Shown: positions 1 through 13,655, counted from the stretch's first letter. The stretch: 64,000 nt of DNA from Dallia pectoralis (GCA_029465975.1 CM055754.1:10735788-10799787); one strand, 5' to 3'. Program-made: numbers and translations. The notes: a model not told the origin generated them from the letters alone.

Positions 1-122
1 AGTATTAGTAATATAAGCAGAGGTAAACAGAACTAGTTGTACTACAGTATTAGTAATATAAGCAGAGGTAAACAGAACTAGTTGTACTACAGTATTAGTA
101 ATATAAGCAGAGGTAAACAGAA
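1..122. repeat. 45-bp tandem repeat, 2.7 copies
   Basis: Two full copies and a partial third copy of a 45-bp unit beginning AGTATTAGTAATATAAGC. The copies are essentially identical, and the array may continue off the left edge of the window. Confidence 0.95.
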
Positions 123-445
123 GTAATTAATGAATGGGTAAGTGTCACCATCAGTATAAATTGCAAATGTATGCACTCAATACAGGAAGTCACAGTGGAT
201 AAGAGTTTCTGCTCAGTTAGTTCATGTAAATGTAACTGTACTGGGTGGAAAATAGCTGTGAAAGGGAAGCAATCATGACAGAAACCTACTGTGATTTCTG
301 ATGAATTGCAAGGCAAGGTGTTTTAATCATTCGGGAAATTGTAAATGTTTGTTTTTTGCAAATGGTGTAAGTGTTTGGCGAAGCAGCCTAAGCTTCACAC
401 TTTGGTTGACACATTCCTGCTGGCAAAAAGTATCTCATCCGTGTG
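123..445. other. Unique non-coding stretch
   Basis: AT-rich sequence without a recognisable gene, RNA or mobile element. Reading frames here are short and look random. Confidence 0.6.
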
Positions 446-848
446 GTGATGAACTGTTTGTGCTCTATCTCATCCTGTAGTGATCAACTGTTTGTGCTCT
501 ATCTCATCCTGTAGTGATCAACTGTTTGTGCTCTATCTCATCCTGTAGTGATCAACTGTTTGTGCTCTATCTCATCCTGTAGTGATCAACTGTTTGTGCT
601 CTATCTCATCCTGTAGTGATCAACTGTTTGTGCTCTATCTCATCCTGTAGTGATCAACTGTTTGTGCTCTATCTCATCCTGTAGTGATCAACTGTTTGTG
701 CTCTATCTCATCCTGTAGTGATCAACTATTCGTGCTCTATCTCATCCTGTAGTGATCAGCTGTTTGTGCTCTATCTCATCCTGTAGTGATCAACTGTTTG
801 TGCTCTATCTCATCCTGTAGTGATCAACTGTTTGTGCTCTATCTCATC
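446..848. repeat. 34-bp minisatellite, about 12 copies
   Basis: Units share the core TGTTTGTGCTCTATCTCATC and a TGATCAAC junction. They are nearly identical apart from a few substitutions (for example near 730 and 760), which suggests recent expansion. Confidence 0.95.
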
Positions 849-2743
<1,895 letters not shown>

Positions 2744-2822
2744 CAAGGTTAGGCTAATGCCCCAAGGTTAGGCTAATGCCCCAAGGTTAGGCTAATGCCC
2801 CAATGAGAAGGCTAATGCCCCA
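2744..2822. repeat. About 20-bp tandem repeat, 4 copies
   Basis: Four units of the type CAAGGTTAGGCTAATGCCCC. The last is altered to a GAGAAGGC form. It directly precedes the larger 27/32-bp array. Confidence 0.9.
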
Positions 2823-2823
2823 A

Positions 2824-3860
2824 GTATCAATAACAGACGTATATAGTTCAGTATCAATAACAGACTCCTGTCATATAGTACAGTATCAATAACAGACTCA
2901 TATAGTACAGTATCAATAACAGACTCATATAGTACAGTATCAATAACAGACTCATATAGTTTAGTATCAATAACAGACTCATATAGTTTAGTATCAATAA
3001 CAGACTCCTGTCATATAGTTCAGTATCAATAACAGACTCCTGTCATATAGTTCAGTATCAATAACAGACTCCTGTCATATAGTTCAGTATCAATAACAGA
3101 CTCATATAGTTCAGTATTAATAACAGACTCATATAGTACAGTATCAATAACAGACTCATATAGTACAGTATAAATAAGAGACTCATATAGTACAGTATCA
3201 ATAACAGACTCCTCTCATATAGTTCAGTATCAATAACAGACTCCTCTCATATAGTTCAGTATCAATAACAGACTCATATAGTACAGTATCAATAACAGAC
3301 TCATATAGTTCAGTATCAATAACAGACTCCTGTCATATAGTTCAGTATCAATAACAGACTCATATAGTACAGTATCAATAACAGACTCCTGTCATATAGT
3401 ACAGTATCAATAACAGACTCATATAGTACAGTATCAATAACAGAATCATATAGTACAGTATCAATAACAGACTCATATAGTTTAGTATCAATAACAGACT
3501 CATATAGTTCAGTATCAATAACAGACTCATATAGTACAGTATCAATAACAGACTCATATAGTACAGTATCAATAACAGACTCATATAGTACAGTATCAAT
3601 AACAGACTCCTGTCATATAGTTCAGTATCAATAACAGACTCATATAGTACAGTATCAATAACAGACTCATATAGTACAGTATCAATAACAGACTCATATA
3701 GTACAGTATCAATAACAGACTCATATAGTACAGTATCAATAACAGACTCATATAGTACAGTATCAATAACAGACTCATATAGTTTAGTATCAATAACAGA
3801 CTCATATAGTACAGTATCAATAACAGACTTATATAGTACAGTATCAATAACAGACTCCTT
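2824..3860. repeat. 27/32-bp minisatellite, about 37 copies
   Basis: The core is CAGTATCAATAACAGACTC followed by ATATAGTA/TT. Two length classes are interspersed. The longer has a 5-bp CTGTC or CTCTC insertion after the core. Two minus-strand frames of 74 and 117 codons are by-products of the repeat. Confidence 0.95.
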
Positions 3861-3862
3861 TC

Positions 3863-4378
3863 CCTATTGTCTGTTTCAATAAAAGTATAATGTTCGTTGA
3901 TGTGGATTGTGGCATGGCACTTTGTCTTATTTTTTTTGCCTGGCACCACAATTCATTATTGCTTACTTCCTCCTGCTGTTTTGTCATTTTTGGTGACAGT
4001 ATAAACTGTTGAATGCTGAGCTACAGTCAATAAACCTAATTGTTACATCGATTTTCTCTTCTCTAATGGAGTTGTAGCTGTTCAAATAGAAATGGAATTA
4101 CAAGATGATGTCACATCGGTTACATCACAAACCCAATTGGAGTGAGTCCAGAGCACTTGTCAGTCTGCCCTTGATGTGAAATAAAAGGTTATAGTCTGGA
4201 ATTGACCTTAAATAAGTTCAATATCCAGTTGGTTGGCATTAAGTAGAGAGACCAGATACTTCAAGTACATTTGTGAAATGTGGTGCAACAAGAATCAATA
4301 ATGTTGTTGATACAAGTTACAAAAGTTAAAAAAGTGCATAAACTGAAAACACTATAAGACTGTCTGTAAATAACATAG
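3863..4378. other. Unique non-coding stretch
   Basis: AT-rich sequence with no gene or repeat recognised. AATAAA-like hexamers are present, but nothing ties them to a transcript. Confidence 0.55.
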
Positions 4379-4609
4379 CCTTAATTCTGCCTTAATTCTG
4401 CCTTTATTCCGCCTTTATTATGCCTTAATTCTGCCTTTATTCCGCCTTTATTATGCCTTTATTCTGTCTTAATTCTGCCTTTATTATGCCTTTATTCTGC
4501 CTTTATTCTGCCTTTATTATGCCTTTATTATGCCTTTATTCTGCCTTTATTCTGCCTTTATTCCGCCTTTATTACGCCTTTATTCTGCCTGTATTCCACC
4601 TTTATTCTG
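4379..4609. repeat. 11-bp minisatellite, about 21 copies
   Basis: Units are of the form CCTTTATTCTG, with variants ending TATG, TCCG or AATTCTG. The array stops exactly where the Tc1-like remnant begins. Confidence 0.93.
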
Positions 4610-4611
4610 TG

Positions 4612-5047
4612 TGGCACAGATTCAACAAGGCGCAGGAAACATTCCTCAGGGATGTTGGTCCATATTGACATTATAGCATCAAGCAACTGTCTCAGATTTG
4701 CTGGCTGAAACTGCTTGTTTAAGGAACCAGTTTGAGATGATGTGAGCTTTGACTGAACCCAGTGTGGTCATAACGGGATAGGACATGGTCAGCAACAATA
4801 CGTGGGTAAGCTGTGGCGTTTAAACAATGTTTACACAGTGATGAATGGGTACTAACGGTCCCAAAGTGGGCCATGAAAATATCCCTCACACAGTTATAAC
4901 ACTTAGCCTGAACTATTGGGACAGGATGAATCCATCTGACCATCAGAATGGTGCAGAATAAATCAACTCACATCAGACCAGGGAATGTGTTTCCAACTGT
5001 CTGTTCTCCTGTGGTGGTCCCACGCAAATTGTATCTACAGTTTTCCG
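4612..5047 (-). pseudogene. Tc1-like transposase fossil
   Basis: Read on the minus strand this matches, from memory, the C-terminal half of the abundant fish Tc1/mariner transposases. The clearest block is at 4719-4943, where residues such as LNATAY and IVADHV are recognisable. Downstream, a LRQLLDAIMSIW-like stretch near 4640-4690 fits the end of the same protein. Between the two blocks the part that normally carries the later DDE acidic residues is missing, so there is an internal deletion as well as frame damage. No terminal inverted repeats are visible. It is a dead fragment, not a functional gene. Confidence 0.75.
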
Positions 5048-5170
5048 GATCAGAATCAGGTTTATTCGTCGGTTGACTCACACAAGGATTTTTATTTGAC
5101 CCCTAGCTGTAGCATTTAGAACACACGTTTTATGACGCGCAGACAGTGCAAACAGGGCAAAACACACAAC
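5048..5170. repeat. Possible dispersed fish repeat fragment
   Basis: The start (CAGAATCAGGTTTATTCG, then a CACACAAGGA block and a TTTGAC block) resembles a dispersed fish repeat I recall with a CAGAATCAGCTTTATTGG-type start. The match is degraded and I cannot name the family with certainty. Confidence 0.35.
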
Positions 5171-5453
5171 ACGAACAGTCAAGAGACCCTGTCTAGTTGA
5201 CATATGTACTGTAGAATGAGAAATACGTATCTGAATAGTGGAGCAGCGTCTAGATAAGTGATACTTGCCACTGATAACACTTATAATCTCATTGTACCCA
5301 GAATTGTTACTGACCCTTTATGGAAACAATATTCCCTGGTAGCATTGGATAATGTGCACTGACACAATGGCTCAGGAATAGTTTGAGGAACACAACGACA
5401 AGATCATGGTGTTGATTAAATCTCATTCCAATGGAGTATCTGAGAGACCTGCT
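5171..5453. other. Unique non-coding stretch
   Basis: Nothing recognised here. Confidence 0.5.
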
Positions 5454-5767
5454 GGATAACCTCATCCATCCATGTAGACCTCACAACCTACAGGACCACA
5501 GAATAACCTCATCCATCCATGTAGACCTCACAAGATAACCTCATCCATCCATGTAGACCTCACAACCTACAGGACCACAGGATAACCTCATCCATCCATG
5601 TAGACCTCACAACCTACAGGACCACAGGATAACCTCATCCATCCATGTAGACCTCACAACGTACAGGACCACAGGATAACCTCATCCATCCATCTAGACC
5701 TCACAACCTACAGGACCACAGGATAACCTCATCCATCCATGTAGACCTCACAACCTACAGGACCACA
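5454..5767. repeat. 47-bp minisatellite, about 6.7 copies
   Basis: The unit contains ATAACCTCATCCATCCATGT and CCTACAGGACCACA. One unit near 5522-5535 lacks the second half. Copies differ by single bases. Confidence 0.95.
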
Positions 5768-6270
5768 CTATAGCAAAGTATTTTTCAGTAACTTCTGCTT
5801 TTTACATTCACTGACTTTAATCCAATGTGACCACAAACAGCTATTGAATCCATACTTTCAGTTTTGATGCTTCTTTTTGCCTCTTGCCTCTTGTAATAAC
5901 CTGAGGCTCGCTTACTGTAGAAACATATTACAGGGCCCAAGGCCATTCTTCAATGTAGTAAATTCTCAGCAAATCACTGTTGTGTTACATAAAGAATTGG
6001 GTACCAGCACATTTACAGCTTTCGTACAGCTTGCTGTGATATTTATAGCTAAACACCTGATAACTACAGCTTCGTTTTAACAGATTTTGTTACCTAATGA
6101 AATGTGAAACTAAAGACTACTTGCCTAGTAACATCCCTTATTGGTTTTAATGTGTACTGTCACTTTAACATGGCTTGAATATATACTGCTATAGTGATTT
6201 GCAATAGCTGGTCAGCGCCTTACAGTTTAAAGAATAGGATTACATGGTGCTAGAGAGGAGGAAACCATGG
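5768..6270. other. Unique non-coding stretch
   Basis: No gene or mobile element recognised. The 67-codon plus-strand frame at 5877-6080 shows no feature of a real protein. Confidence 0.5.
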
Positions 6271-6645
6271 AGAGTGAGAGTGGGTGTGGGTGTGTGAGAG
6301 TGGGTGTGAGAGTGGGTGAGAGTGAGTGTGAGAGAGTGAGAGAGTGTGTGAGAGTGGGTGTGAGAGTGAGAGAGTGGGTGTGAGAGTGGGAGTGAGAGAG
6401 TGGGTGTGAGAGTGGGAGTGAGAGGGTGTGAGAGTGGGAGTGAGAGAGTGAGCGAGAGTGGGTGTGAGAGTGAGTGGGAGTGAGAGAGTGGGTGTGAGTG
6501 AGAGTGGGTGTGAGAGAGAGTGTGAGAGTGGGAGTGAGAGAGTGAGAGAGTGAGAATGGGTGCGAGAGTGAGAAAGTGAGTGAGAGTGGGTGTGAGAGAG
6601 TGGGTGTAAGAGTGTGAGAGAGTCTGAGAGTGAGAGAGTCTGAGA
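6271..6645. repeat. GAGTG/GTGAGA low-complexity tract
   Basis: About 375 bp of degenerate GAGTGGGTGTGAGAGTG-type repetition. The plus strand is almost pure G, A and T with hardly any C. It runs into the TTAGGG-like tract that follows. Confidence 0.9.
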
Positions 6646-6650
6646 TTTTA

Positions 6651-7062
6651 TGGGTTAGGTTTAGAGGTTAGGGGTAGAATCAATAGAGGGTTAGGGATTA
6701 GGGTTTAGGGGTTAAGGATTAGGGGTTAGGGTTTAGGGGTTAGGATTTAGGGGTTAGGGTTTAGGGGTTAGGTTTTAGGGGTTAGTGATTAGGTTTTAGG
6801 GGTTAGGTTTTAAGGGTTAGGTTTTAGGGATTAGGGTTTGGGGATTAGGGGTTAGGTTTTAGGGGTTAGGTTTTAGGGTTTAGGGGTTAGGTTTTAGGGG
6901 TTAGGGTTTAGGGGTTAGGTTTTGGGGTTAGGTTTTAGGGGTTTGGTTTTAGGGGTTAGGGTTTAGGTTTTAGGGGTTAGGGGTTAGGTTTTAGGGGTTA
7001 GGGTTTAGGGGTTAGGGGTTAGGTTTTAGGGGTTAGGGTTTAGGTTTTAGGGGTTAGGGGTA
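6651..7062. repeat. Degenerate telomere-like TTAGGG tract
   Basis: Irregular repetition of TTAGGG, TTAGGGG and TTTTAGGGGTTAGG motifs over about 410 bp, all with G-runs on the plus strand. It is not a perfect (TTAGGG)n array: a 13-15-bp unit is as good a description. Dense G-runs make G-quadruplex formation plausible. Confidence 0.85.
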
Positions 7063-7190
7063 AGCAATACAGGGTCCTGTTGGTTCTAGATATGATGCAT
7101 TGATAGCAAGTTGGCCTGCAATGCAGTATTTTTCAGTCTATACCTTCGTATACTCGTATACTTATTAGTACGTCCCTTTGGAACCGCTGA

Positions 7191-9129
7191 GGTCCTGGCC
7201 TAACAGTGAACTGGATTAACCTGCCATTAGGGTTTGGGTTAGGTCCTGGACTAACAGTGAACTGGATTAACCTGCCATTAGGGTTTGGGTTAGGTCCTGG
7301 ACTAACAGTGAACTGGATTAACCTGCCATTAGGGTTAGGTCCTGGACTAACAGTGGACTAGATTAACCTGCCATTAAGGTTAGGGTTAGGTCCTGGACTA
7401 ACAGTGGACTGGATTAACCTGCCATTAGGGTTAGGGTTAGGTCCTGGACTAACAGTGGACTGGATTAACCTGTCATTAGGGTTAGGTCCTGGACTAACAG
7501 TGGACTGAATTAACCTGTCATTAGGGTTAGGTCCTGGACTAACAGTGGACTGGATTAACCTGCCATTGGGGTTAGGGTTAGGTCCTGGACTAACAGTAGA
7601 CTGGATTAACCTGCCATTAGGGTTAGGGTTAGGTCCTGGACTAACAGTGAACTGGATTAACCTGCCATTAGGGTTAGGTACTGGACTAACAGTGAACTGG
7701 ATTAACCTGCCATTAGGGTTAGGTCCTGGACTAACAGTGAACTGGATTAACCTGCCATTAGGGTTAGGTCCTGGACTAACAGTGAACTGGATTAACCTGC
7801 CATTAGGGTTAGGGTTAGGTTCTGGACTAACAGTGAACTGGATTAACCTGTCATTAGGGTTAGGTCCTGGACTAACAGTGAACTGGATTAACCTGCCATT
7901 AGGGTTAGGTCCTGGACTAACAGTGGACTGGATTAACCTGCCATTGGGGTTAGGGTTAGGTTCTGGACTAACAGCGGACTGGATTAACCTGCCATTAGGG
8001 TTAGGGTTAGGTCCTGGACTAACAGTGAACTGGATTAACCTGCCATTAGTGTTAGGGTTAGGTTCTGGACTAACAGTGAACTGGATTAACCTGTCATTAG
8101 GGTTAAGGTTAGGTCCTGGACTAACAGTGAACTGGATTAACCTGCCATTAGGGTTAGATTCTGGACTAACAGTGGACTGGATTAACCTGCCATTAGGGTT
8201 AGGTCCTGGACTAACAGTGAACTGGATTAACCTGCCATTAGGGTTAGGTCCTGGACTAACAGTGAATTGGATTAACCTGCCATTAGGGTTAGGTCCTGGA
8301 CTAACAGTGGACTGGATTAACCTGTCATTAGGGTTAGGTCCTGGACTAAGATTGGACTGGATTAACCTGTCATTGGGGTTAGGGTTAGGTCCTGGACTAA
8401 CAGTGAACTGGATTAACCTGCCATTAGGGTTAGGTCCTGGACTAACAGTGGACTAGATTAACCTGCCATTGGGGTTAGGGTTAGGTCCTCGACTAACAGT
8501 GGACTGGATTAATCTGCCATTAGGGTTAGGTCCTGGACTAACAGTGAACTGGATTAACCTGCCATTAGGGTTAGGGTTAGGTCCTGGACTAACAGAGAAC
8601 TGGATTAACCTGCCATTAGGGTTAGGGTTAGGTCCTGGACTAACAGAGAACTGGATTAACCTGCCATTAGGGTTAGGGTTAGGTCCTGGACTAACAGTGA
8701 ACTGGATTAACCTGCCATTAGGGTTAGGCCCTGGACTAACAGTGAACTGGATTAACCTGCCATTAGGGTTAGGGTTAGGTCCTGGACTAACAGTAAACTG
8801 GATTAACCTGCCATTAGGGTTAGGGTTAGGTCCTGGACTAACAGTGGACTGGATTAACCTGCCATTAGGGTTAGGTCCTGGACTAACAGTGAACTGGATT
8901 AACCTGTCATTAGGGTTTGGGTTAGGTTCTGGACTAACTGTGAACTGGATTAACCTGCCATTAGGGTTAGGTCCTGGACTAACAGTGAACTGGATTAACC
9001 TGCCATTAGGGTTAGGGTTAGGTCCTGGACTAACAGAGAACTGGATTAACCTGCCATTAGGGTTAGGGTTAGGTCCTGGACTAACAGTGAACTGGATTAA
9101 CCTGCCATTAGGGTTAGGGTTAGAGTTAC
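7191..9129. repeat. 45/51-bp minisatellite carrying TTAGGG hexamers
   Basis: About 41 units, each with GGACTAACAGTGAACTGG and ATTAACCTGCCATTAGGG. The unit ends in either one or two GGGTTA hexamers, giving 45- and 51-bp classes. Both lengths are multiples of three, so open frames run through it on both strands (up to 303 codons). These are repeat artefacts with no initiation context or family resemblance. It follows the degenerate telomere-like tract after about 130 bp. Confidence 0.95.
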
Positions 9130-9134
9130 ACTGA

Positions 9135-9519
9135 TGTGTCCTCTCCACAGAGGGTGTGTCCTCTTCACAGAGGGTGTGTCCTCTTCACAAAGGGCGTGTC
9201 CTCTTCACAGAGGGTGTGTCCTCTTTACAGTGGGTGTGTCTTCTACACAGTGGGTGTGTCCTCTTCACAGAGGGTGTGTCCACTTTACAGAGGGTGTGTC
9301 CTCTTCACAGAGGGTGTGTCCTCTTTACAGTGGGCGTGTCCTCTTCACAGAGGGTGTGTCCTCTACACAGTGGGTGTGTCCTTTTCACAGAGGGTGTGTC
9401 CTCTTCACAGAGGGTGTGTCGTCTTCACAGAGGGTGTGTCCTCTTTACAGTGGGCGTGTCCTCTTTACAGCGGGTGTGTCCTCTTTATAGTGGGTGTGTC
9501 CTCTTTACAGCAGGTGTGT
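9135..9519. repeat. 20-bp minisatellite, about 19 copies
   Basis: Units of the type GTGTCCTCTTCACAGAGGGT, with TTTACAGTGGGC-type variants. It starts within 10 bp of the end of the preceding array. Confidence 0.95.
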
Positions 9520-9752
9520 GGGTGTATAAATGCAGGCCGCGTTCATTTCTCAGCGACGTGTTCATTTCTCAAAATGCTCCGACCTTCTCTCTCTTCCTAT
9601 GGATGTGCATGGGGGCTTTCCTCTGTAGTTCTGCATAAGCCACTTCACCTAACTGACGTTGAAGGATAGATTGTTGTCCTGGTGCCCCCCCAACCTAATA
9701 GAATATTCCTGAGGCTGCAGCGCTGCCAGTTTACCCTCCCAATGACACAGTG

Positions 9753-10063
9753 TTTCCTCTCTCTCTCCCTCTCTCTCCCTCTCCCTCCCCACCTCTCTCT
9801 CTCTCCCACTCTCTCCCACCCTCTCTCCCTCCCTCTCTCCTTCCCTCTCTCTCTCCCTCCCCTCTCTCTCTCTCTCTCTCTCTCTCCCTCTCTCTCTCTC
9901 TCTCCCTCCCTCTCTCTCTCTCTCCCTCCCTCTCTCTCTCTCTCTCCCTCCCCCTCTCTCCCTCCCCCTCTCCCTCCCTCCCTCTCTCCCTCCCTCCCTC
10001 CTCTCTCCCCCTCTCTCTCCCCGCCCCCTCTCTCTCTCTCTCTCTCCCTCCCCACCTCACTCA
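9753..10063. repeat. Polypyrimidine (CT)n/(CCCT)n tract
   Basis: About 310 bp of almost uninterrupted C and T on the plus strand, mostly CTCTCT and CCCTCC motifs, with very few purines. Such homopurine-homopyrimidine tracts can form triplex DNA. Open frames of 109-139 codons (Ser/Pro/Leu or Arg/Glu/Gly) are artefacts. Confidence 0.95.
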
Positions 10064-10888
10064 CTCACCCAGTCAATGTTATTCAGTAATGTTAGAATCC
10101 TAGAGTGGACTTTGAGCAAAAATAGTTTTTAAGTATCGTACATAAGTGGAGTATTCTTCTAAAGCTTATCTTTTGATCTTCAGTAGATAACCTCGACAGT
10201 CAAAATCATACAAGCCATTTGCTTTCTAACCAAAATATTCAGTCATTGCAAAATGCTTTTAAAACATTGCTGTGCTCTTGAGCGAACAGCAGCAGACAGA
10301 CCTGTCATTTATCAACAAAATCACCTGCGCCCCAAACCCATCAACTGAAAGCATTGGCGAACTCACAGTGCCAAAGACTTCTAAATACGTTACGAAAGAC
10401 AATGACGGGAGGAGGTTAAAGGAACAATTTATCCTAGTCCATTTATGTTCCCCCTTTGGCGTTGTTTTCCCATGTGCTGAGTTTATCACATTTCCCCAGT
10501 GGCAATATATTTCTGAAGGAGCAAGGATTAATATGCAACAAAAGGATAGAATATTGTTCTGGGGAATTCATTTTCTTTGCCGTCCATTTGGTGTTGTGAT
10601 TCGTTCCGTTCTGTGTGTGTGTGCGCGTGTGTGTGTGTGTATGTCTTGTGTGTTTCTGATCATACACACGCATACATTTGAATAATTAAGCAAACCTATC
10701 CAAAGCAACATTAAGTCCCTGCATTCATGCTAAGCTATACAGGTAAGACCACATATATCTGAAGTAAATAGTCCTAAATAAATACATGATCAGCTGTGTT
10801 TAGATCAGGTGTGTCTGTGCTAGAAGACATGTTCACATACATTACTGGGATTAAGAGGTTTCATTTGATTTGAACTATTGCCTGATTG

Positions 10889-10935
<47 letters not shown>

Positions 10936-12073
10936 TCTCAATGTGAGCCTGCTCTCTGTATGTGAAGAAACAGGAGTTGGCTCTGAGGACTGATGTGTGT
11001 GGGTGGATGACACAGTCTGACTGCAAATGAGATCCCAAATGCACTGCAATTCCTCCTTAATACGCCACACATGTAGCAGTCACGTCCCTGCACATGTGCC
11101 TTCTGAAACTGACACAAGCAGACACACGACTACCTGACGATCAGATGCTGCAGGCACACATTCATTCTGTTTCTATTTGGTGCGAATGCTTTTCAAAACC
11201 TCTTTATGTTTCAAGTCTTTGTTTGAACCTTGATATGTTACATCTGCTTCAATTAAATATGACACTTTTACCAAGATATATCAGGGGATCCAGTTTATGG
11301 TTCAAATAAAAGCATGTCCTGTGATGCTTAAAGAGAGGATTAGGAAAATGCAGCCGTAGCACAATCTGTTTAATATTTACATGAACTGTTAAACTGTTCA
11401 GGGAACAACTGGTTACTGTATACAAAAGGTTACTGTATTTTTGTGCATTACATTACAGCCATAAAGTACAGTTTGCTGCTTTACTGTTCACCAGAACGTT
11501 GACCCACTTGGGATTTGAACCCACTACCTCGTTCCTCCTTAGCTATGTCAATGGTTCTGTGACTGTAACATAGGTCACAGGTTCTTGGAGTGTGCCCGCC
11601 CCCTCACACTCAAACACACTCAATACTGTGTGATCTCGTTTAGAATGACGGCCCATTTAGAAACCAGCGGCCCCCACAAAGACAGTGATAAAGAGACATC
11701 CTCCGAACTGGGTTTTGCTTGTTATCACGTTGTTTGCTCAACCAGGAAATAGGCTGGAACAAATGCACAAGGATAAAGAGAAGTACTCCGGCATCACAAA
11801 TAATCTTGCGGACAGCTAACCTGGCACAAGGAGCATGATTTGTAATGGCAGTCCTGTCCCAGCATCATGTCTCGAGCCAATTTGTGCCACACTTTGCAGA
11901 AGCATGGTCAGCATGCCACGACCAAGCTCAGCATATTATAGTTTAGTATATTTATTGTAAAGTAGAGTTAGGTCCTGGCAATTATGGAGAATTACATAAT
12001 GCTAAATCTCACAAAATTCTAGTTAATGACTTGGTGCTCTTTACAGACACCAGTCACAGAAAACATCCAGACA
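10064..12073. other. Intron-like stretch with two GT microsatellites
   Basis: Mostly unique sequence. An imperfect GT run lies at about 10609-10641 and a (GT)20 run at about 10893-10933. A tRNA-like B box is present near 11507-11522 on the minus strand. I see no exon. Confidence 0.6.
11498..11545 (-). repeat. Possible tRNA-derived repeat fragment
   Basis: On the minus strand GGGTTCAAATCCC matches the RNA polymerase III B box and can form a short T-arm-like stem. An A-box-like TAGCTAAGGAGG lies only about 11 bp upstream, too close for a working tRNA. It is best read as a fragment of a tRNA-related SINE or of a similar dispersed fish repeat. Confidence 0.3.
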
Positions 12074-13097
12074 GTCTCACAAGTAGATACACACACTCTC
12101 ACAAGTAGATACACACACTCTCAGTAGCAGACACACACACTCTCACAAGCTCATACACACACACTCGCACAAGCAGACAGACAAACTCTCACAAGCGCAT
12201 ACACACACACACTCTCAGTAGCAGACACACACACTCTCACAAGCAGACACACACACACTATCACAAGCAGACACACACACTCTCACAAGTAGATACACAC
12301 ACTCTCAGTAGCAGACACACACACTCTCACAAGCTCATACACACACACTCGCACAAGCAGACAGACACACACACTCTCACAAGTAGATACACACACTCTC
12401 AGTAGCAGACACACACACTCTCACAAGCTCATACACACACACTCGCACAAGCAGACAGACACACACACTCTCACAAGTAGATACACACACTCTCAGTAGC
12501 AGACACACACACTCTCACAAGCTCATACACACACACTCGCACAAGCAGACAGACACACACTCTCACAAGTAGATACACACACTCTCAGTAGCAGACACAC
12601 ACACTCTCACAAGCTCATACACACACACTCGCACAAGCAGACAGACACACACACTCTCACAAGTAGATACACACACTCTCAGTAGCAGACACACACACTC
12701 TCACAAGCTCATACACACACACTCGCACAAGCAGACAGACACACACACTCGCAAAAGCAGACAGACACACACACTCTCACAAGCAGACACACACACTCGC
12801 ACAAGCAGACAGACAAACTCTCACAAGCGCATACACACACACACTCTCAGTAGCAGACACACACACTCTCACAAGCAGACACACACACACTATCACAAGC
12901 AGACACACACACTCACACAAGCAGACAGACACACACACTCTCGCAAGCAGACACACACACTCTCACAAGCTCATACACACACACTCTCAGTAGCAGACAC
13001 ACATACTCTCACAAGCTCATACAAACACACTCTCAGTAGCAGACACACACACTCTCACAAGCAGACACACACACTCTCACAAGCAGACACACACTCT
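12074..13097. repeat. CA-rich composite minisatellite with 92-94-bp higher-order unit
   Basis: Short modules such as TCTCACAAGCAGACACACAC, TCTCAGTAGCAGACACAC and CTCATACACACACACTCGC are mixed. Between about 12300 and 12770 they form a higher-order unit. CTCTCAGTAG recurs at about 12302, 12396, 12490, 12582 and 12676, spaced by 94, 94, 92 and 94 bp. Confidence 0.9.
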
Positions 13098-13513
13098 ACA
13101 ATAAATGAACAGAGCCTGGCATTCACATTCATTTGCCGGTAAACATCATATGATGATATTAGCATCCCCACGTGATTTGTCTTTAAATGCACCGTCACGC
13201 TAGCCTTCATTGGTAATAAAGCAAAAACGCAATACGCAAATCACAGATGCACACATACATGATTTACTTAATAAATGTAGAAATAAATGTAGACACGTTA
13301 CTGAAATATGAAATTATTGTTTGTAAGTCATTTATCACACCAATGGCACTAACTTTGTATCTAGTTGATTTGAAATCATAACATAAAAACACTGGCTGGA
13401 TGTAACATTAACCACCAGTAGATCATTTCAACTTGAAGCCGTAATCTAAGTCCAACGATGGTTGAGGTGGTGAAACTGACAAATGCTCCTCTTTTACTTG
13501 TATGTGGTCATTC
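13098..13513. other. Unique non-coding stretch
   Basis: AT-rich sequence. Nothing recognised. Confidence 0.5.
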
Positions 13514-13655
13514 TACCACACACGGTCTACCACACACACTCTGCCACACACGCTCTGCCACACACGCTCTACCACACACGCTCTACACCACACATGCTCT
13601 ACCACACACACTCTTCCACACACGATCTTCCACACGCGCTCTTCCACACATGCTC
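13514..13655. repeat. About 14-bp minisatellite, 9-10 copies
   Basis: Units of the type CTCTACCACACACG, with TCTTCC and TCTGCC variants. Confidence 0.9.

Noticed and set aside
446..848. CRISPR array
   Set aside because: Here and in all other arrays the units are contiguous and the whole unit repeats. There are no unique spacers and the sequence is vertebrate-like.
6651..7062. A true chromosome end or fused telomere
   Set aside because: The repeats are degenerate (TTAGGGG, TTTTAGG) and flanked by ordinary sequence on both sides, so at most this is an old interstitial telomere-like tract.
7545..9148. 303-, 221- and 231-codon frames as a repeat protein
   Set aside because: They come from the 45/51-bp telomere-motif minisatellite, open on both strands, with no start context or family match.
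11498..11545. Functional tRNA gene on the minus strand
   Set aside because: A B box and a weak A box are present, but they are far too close together and no cloverleaf forms.
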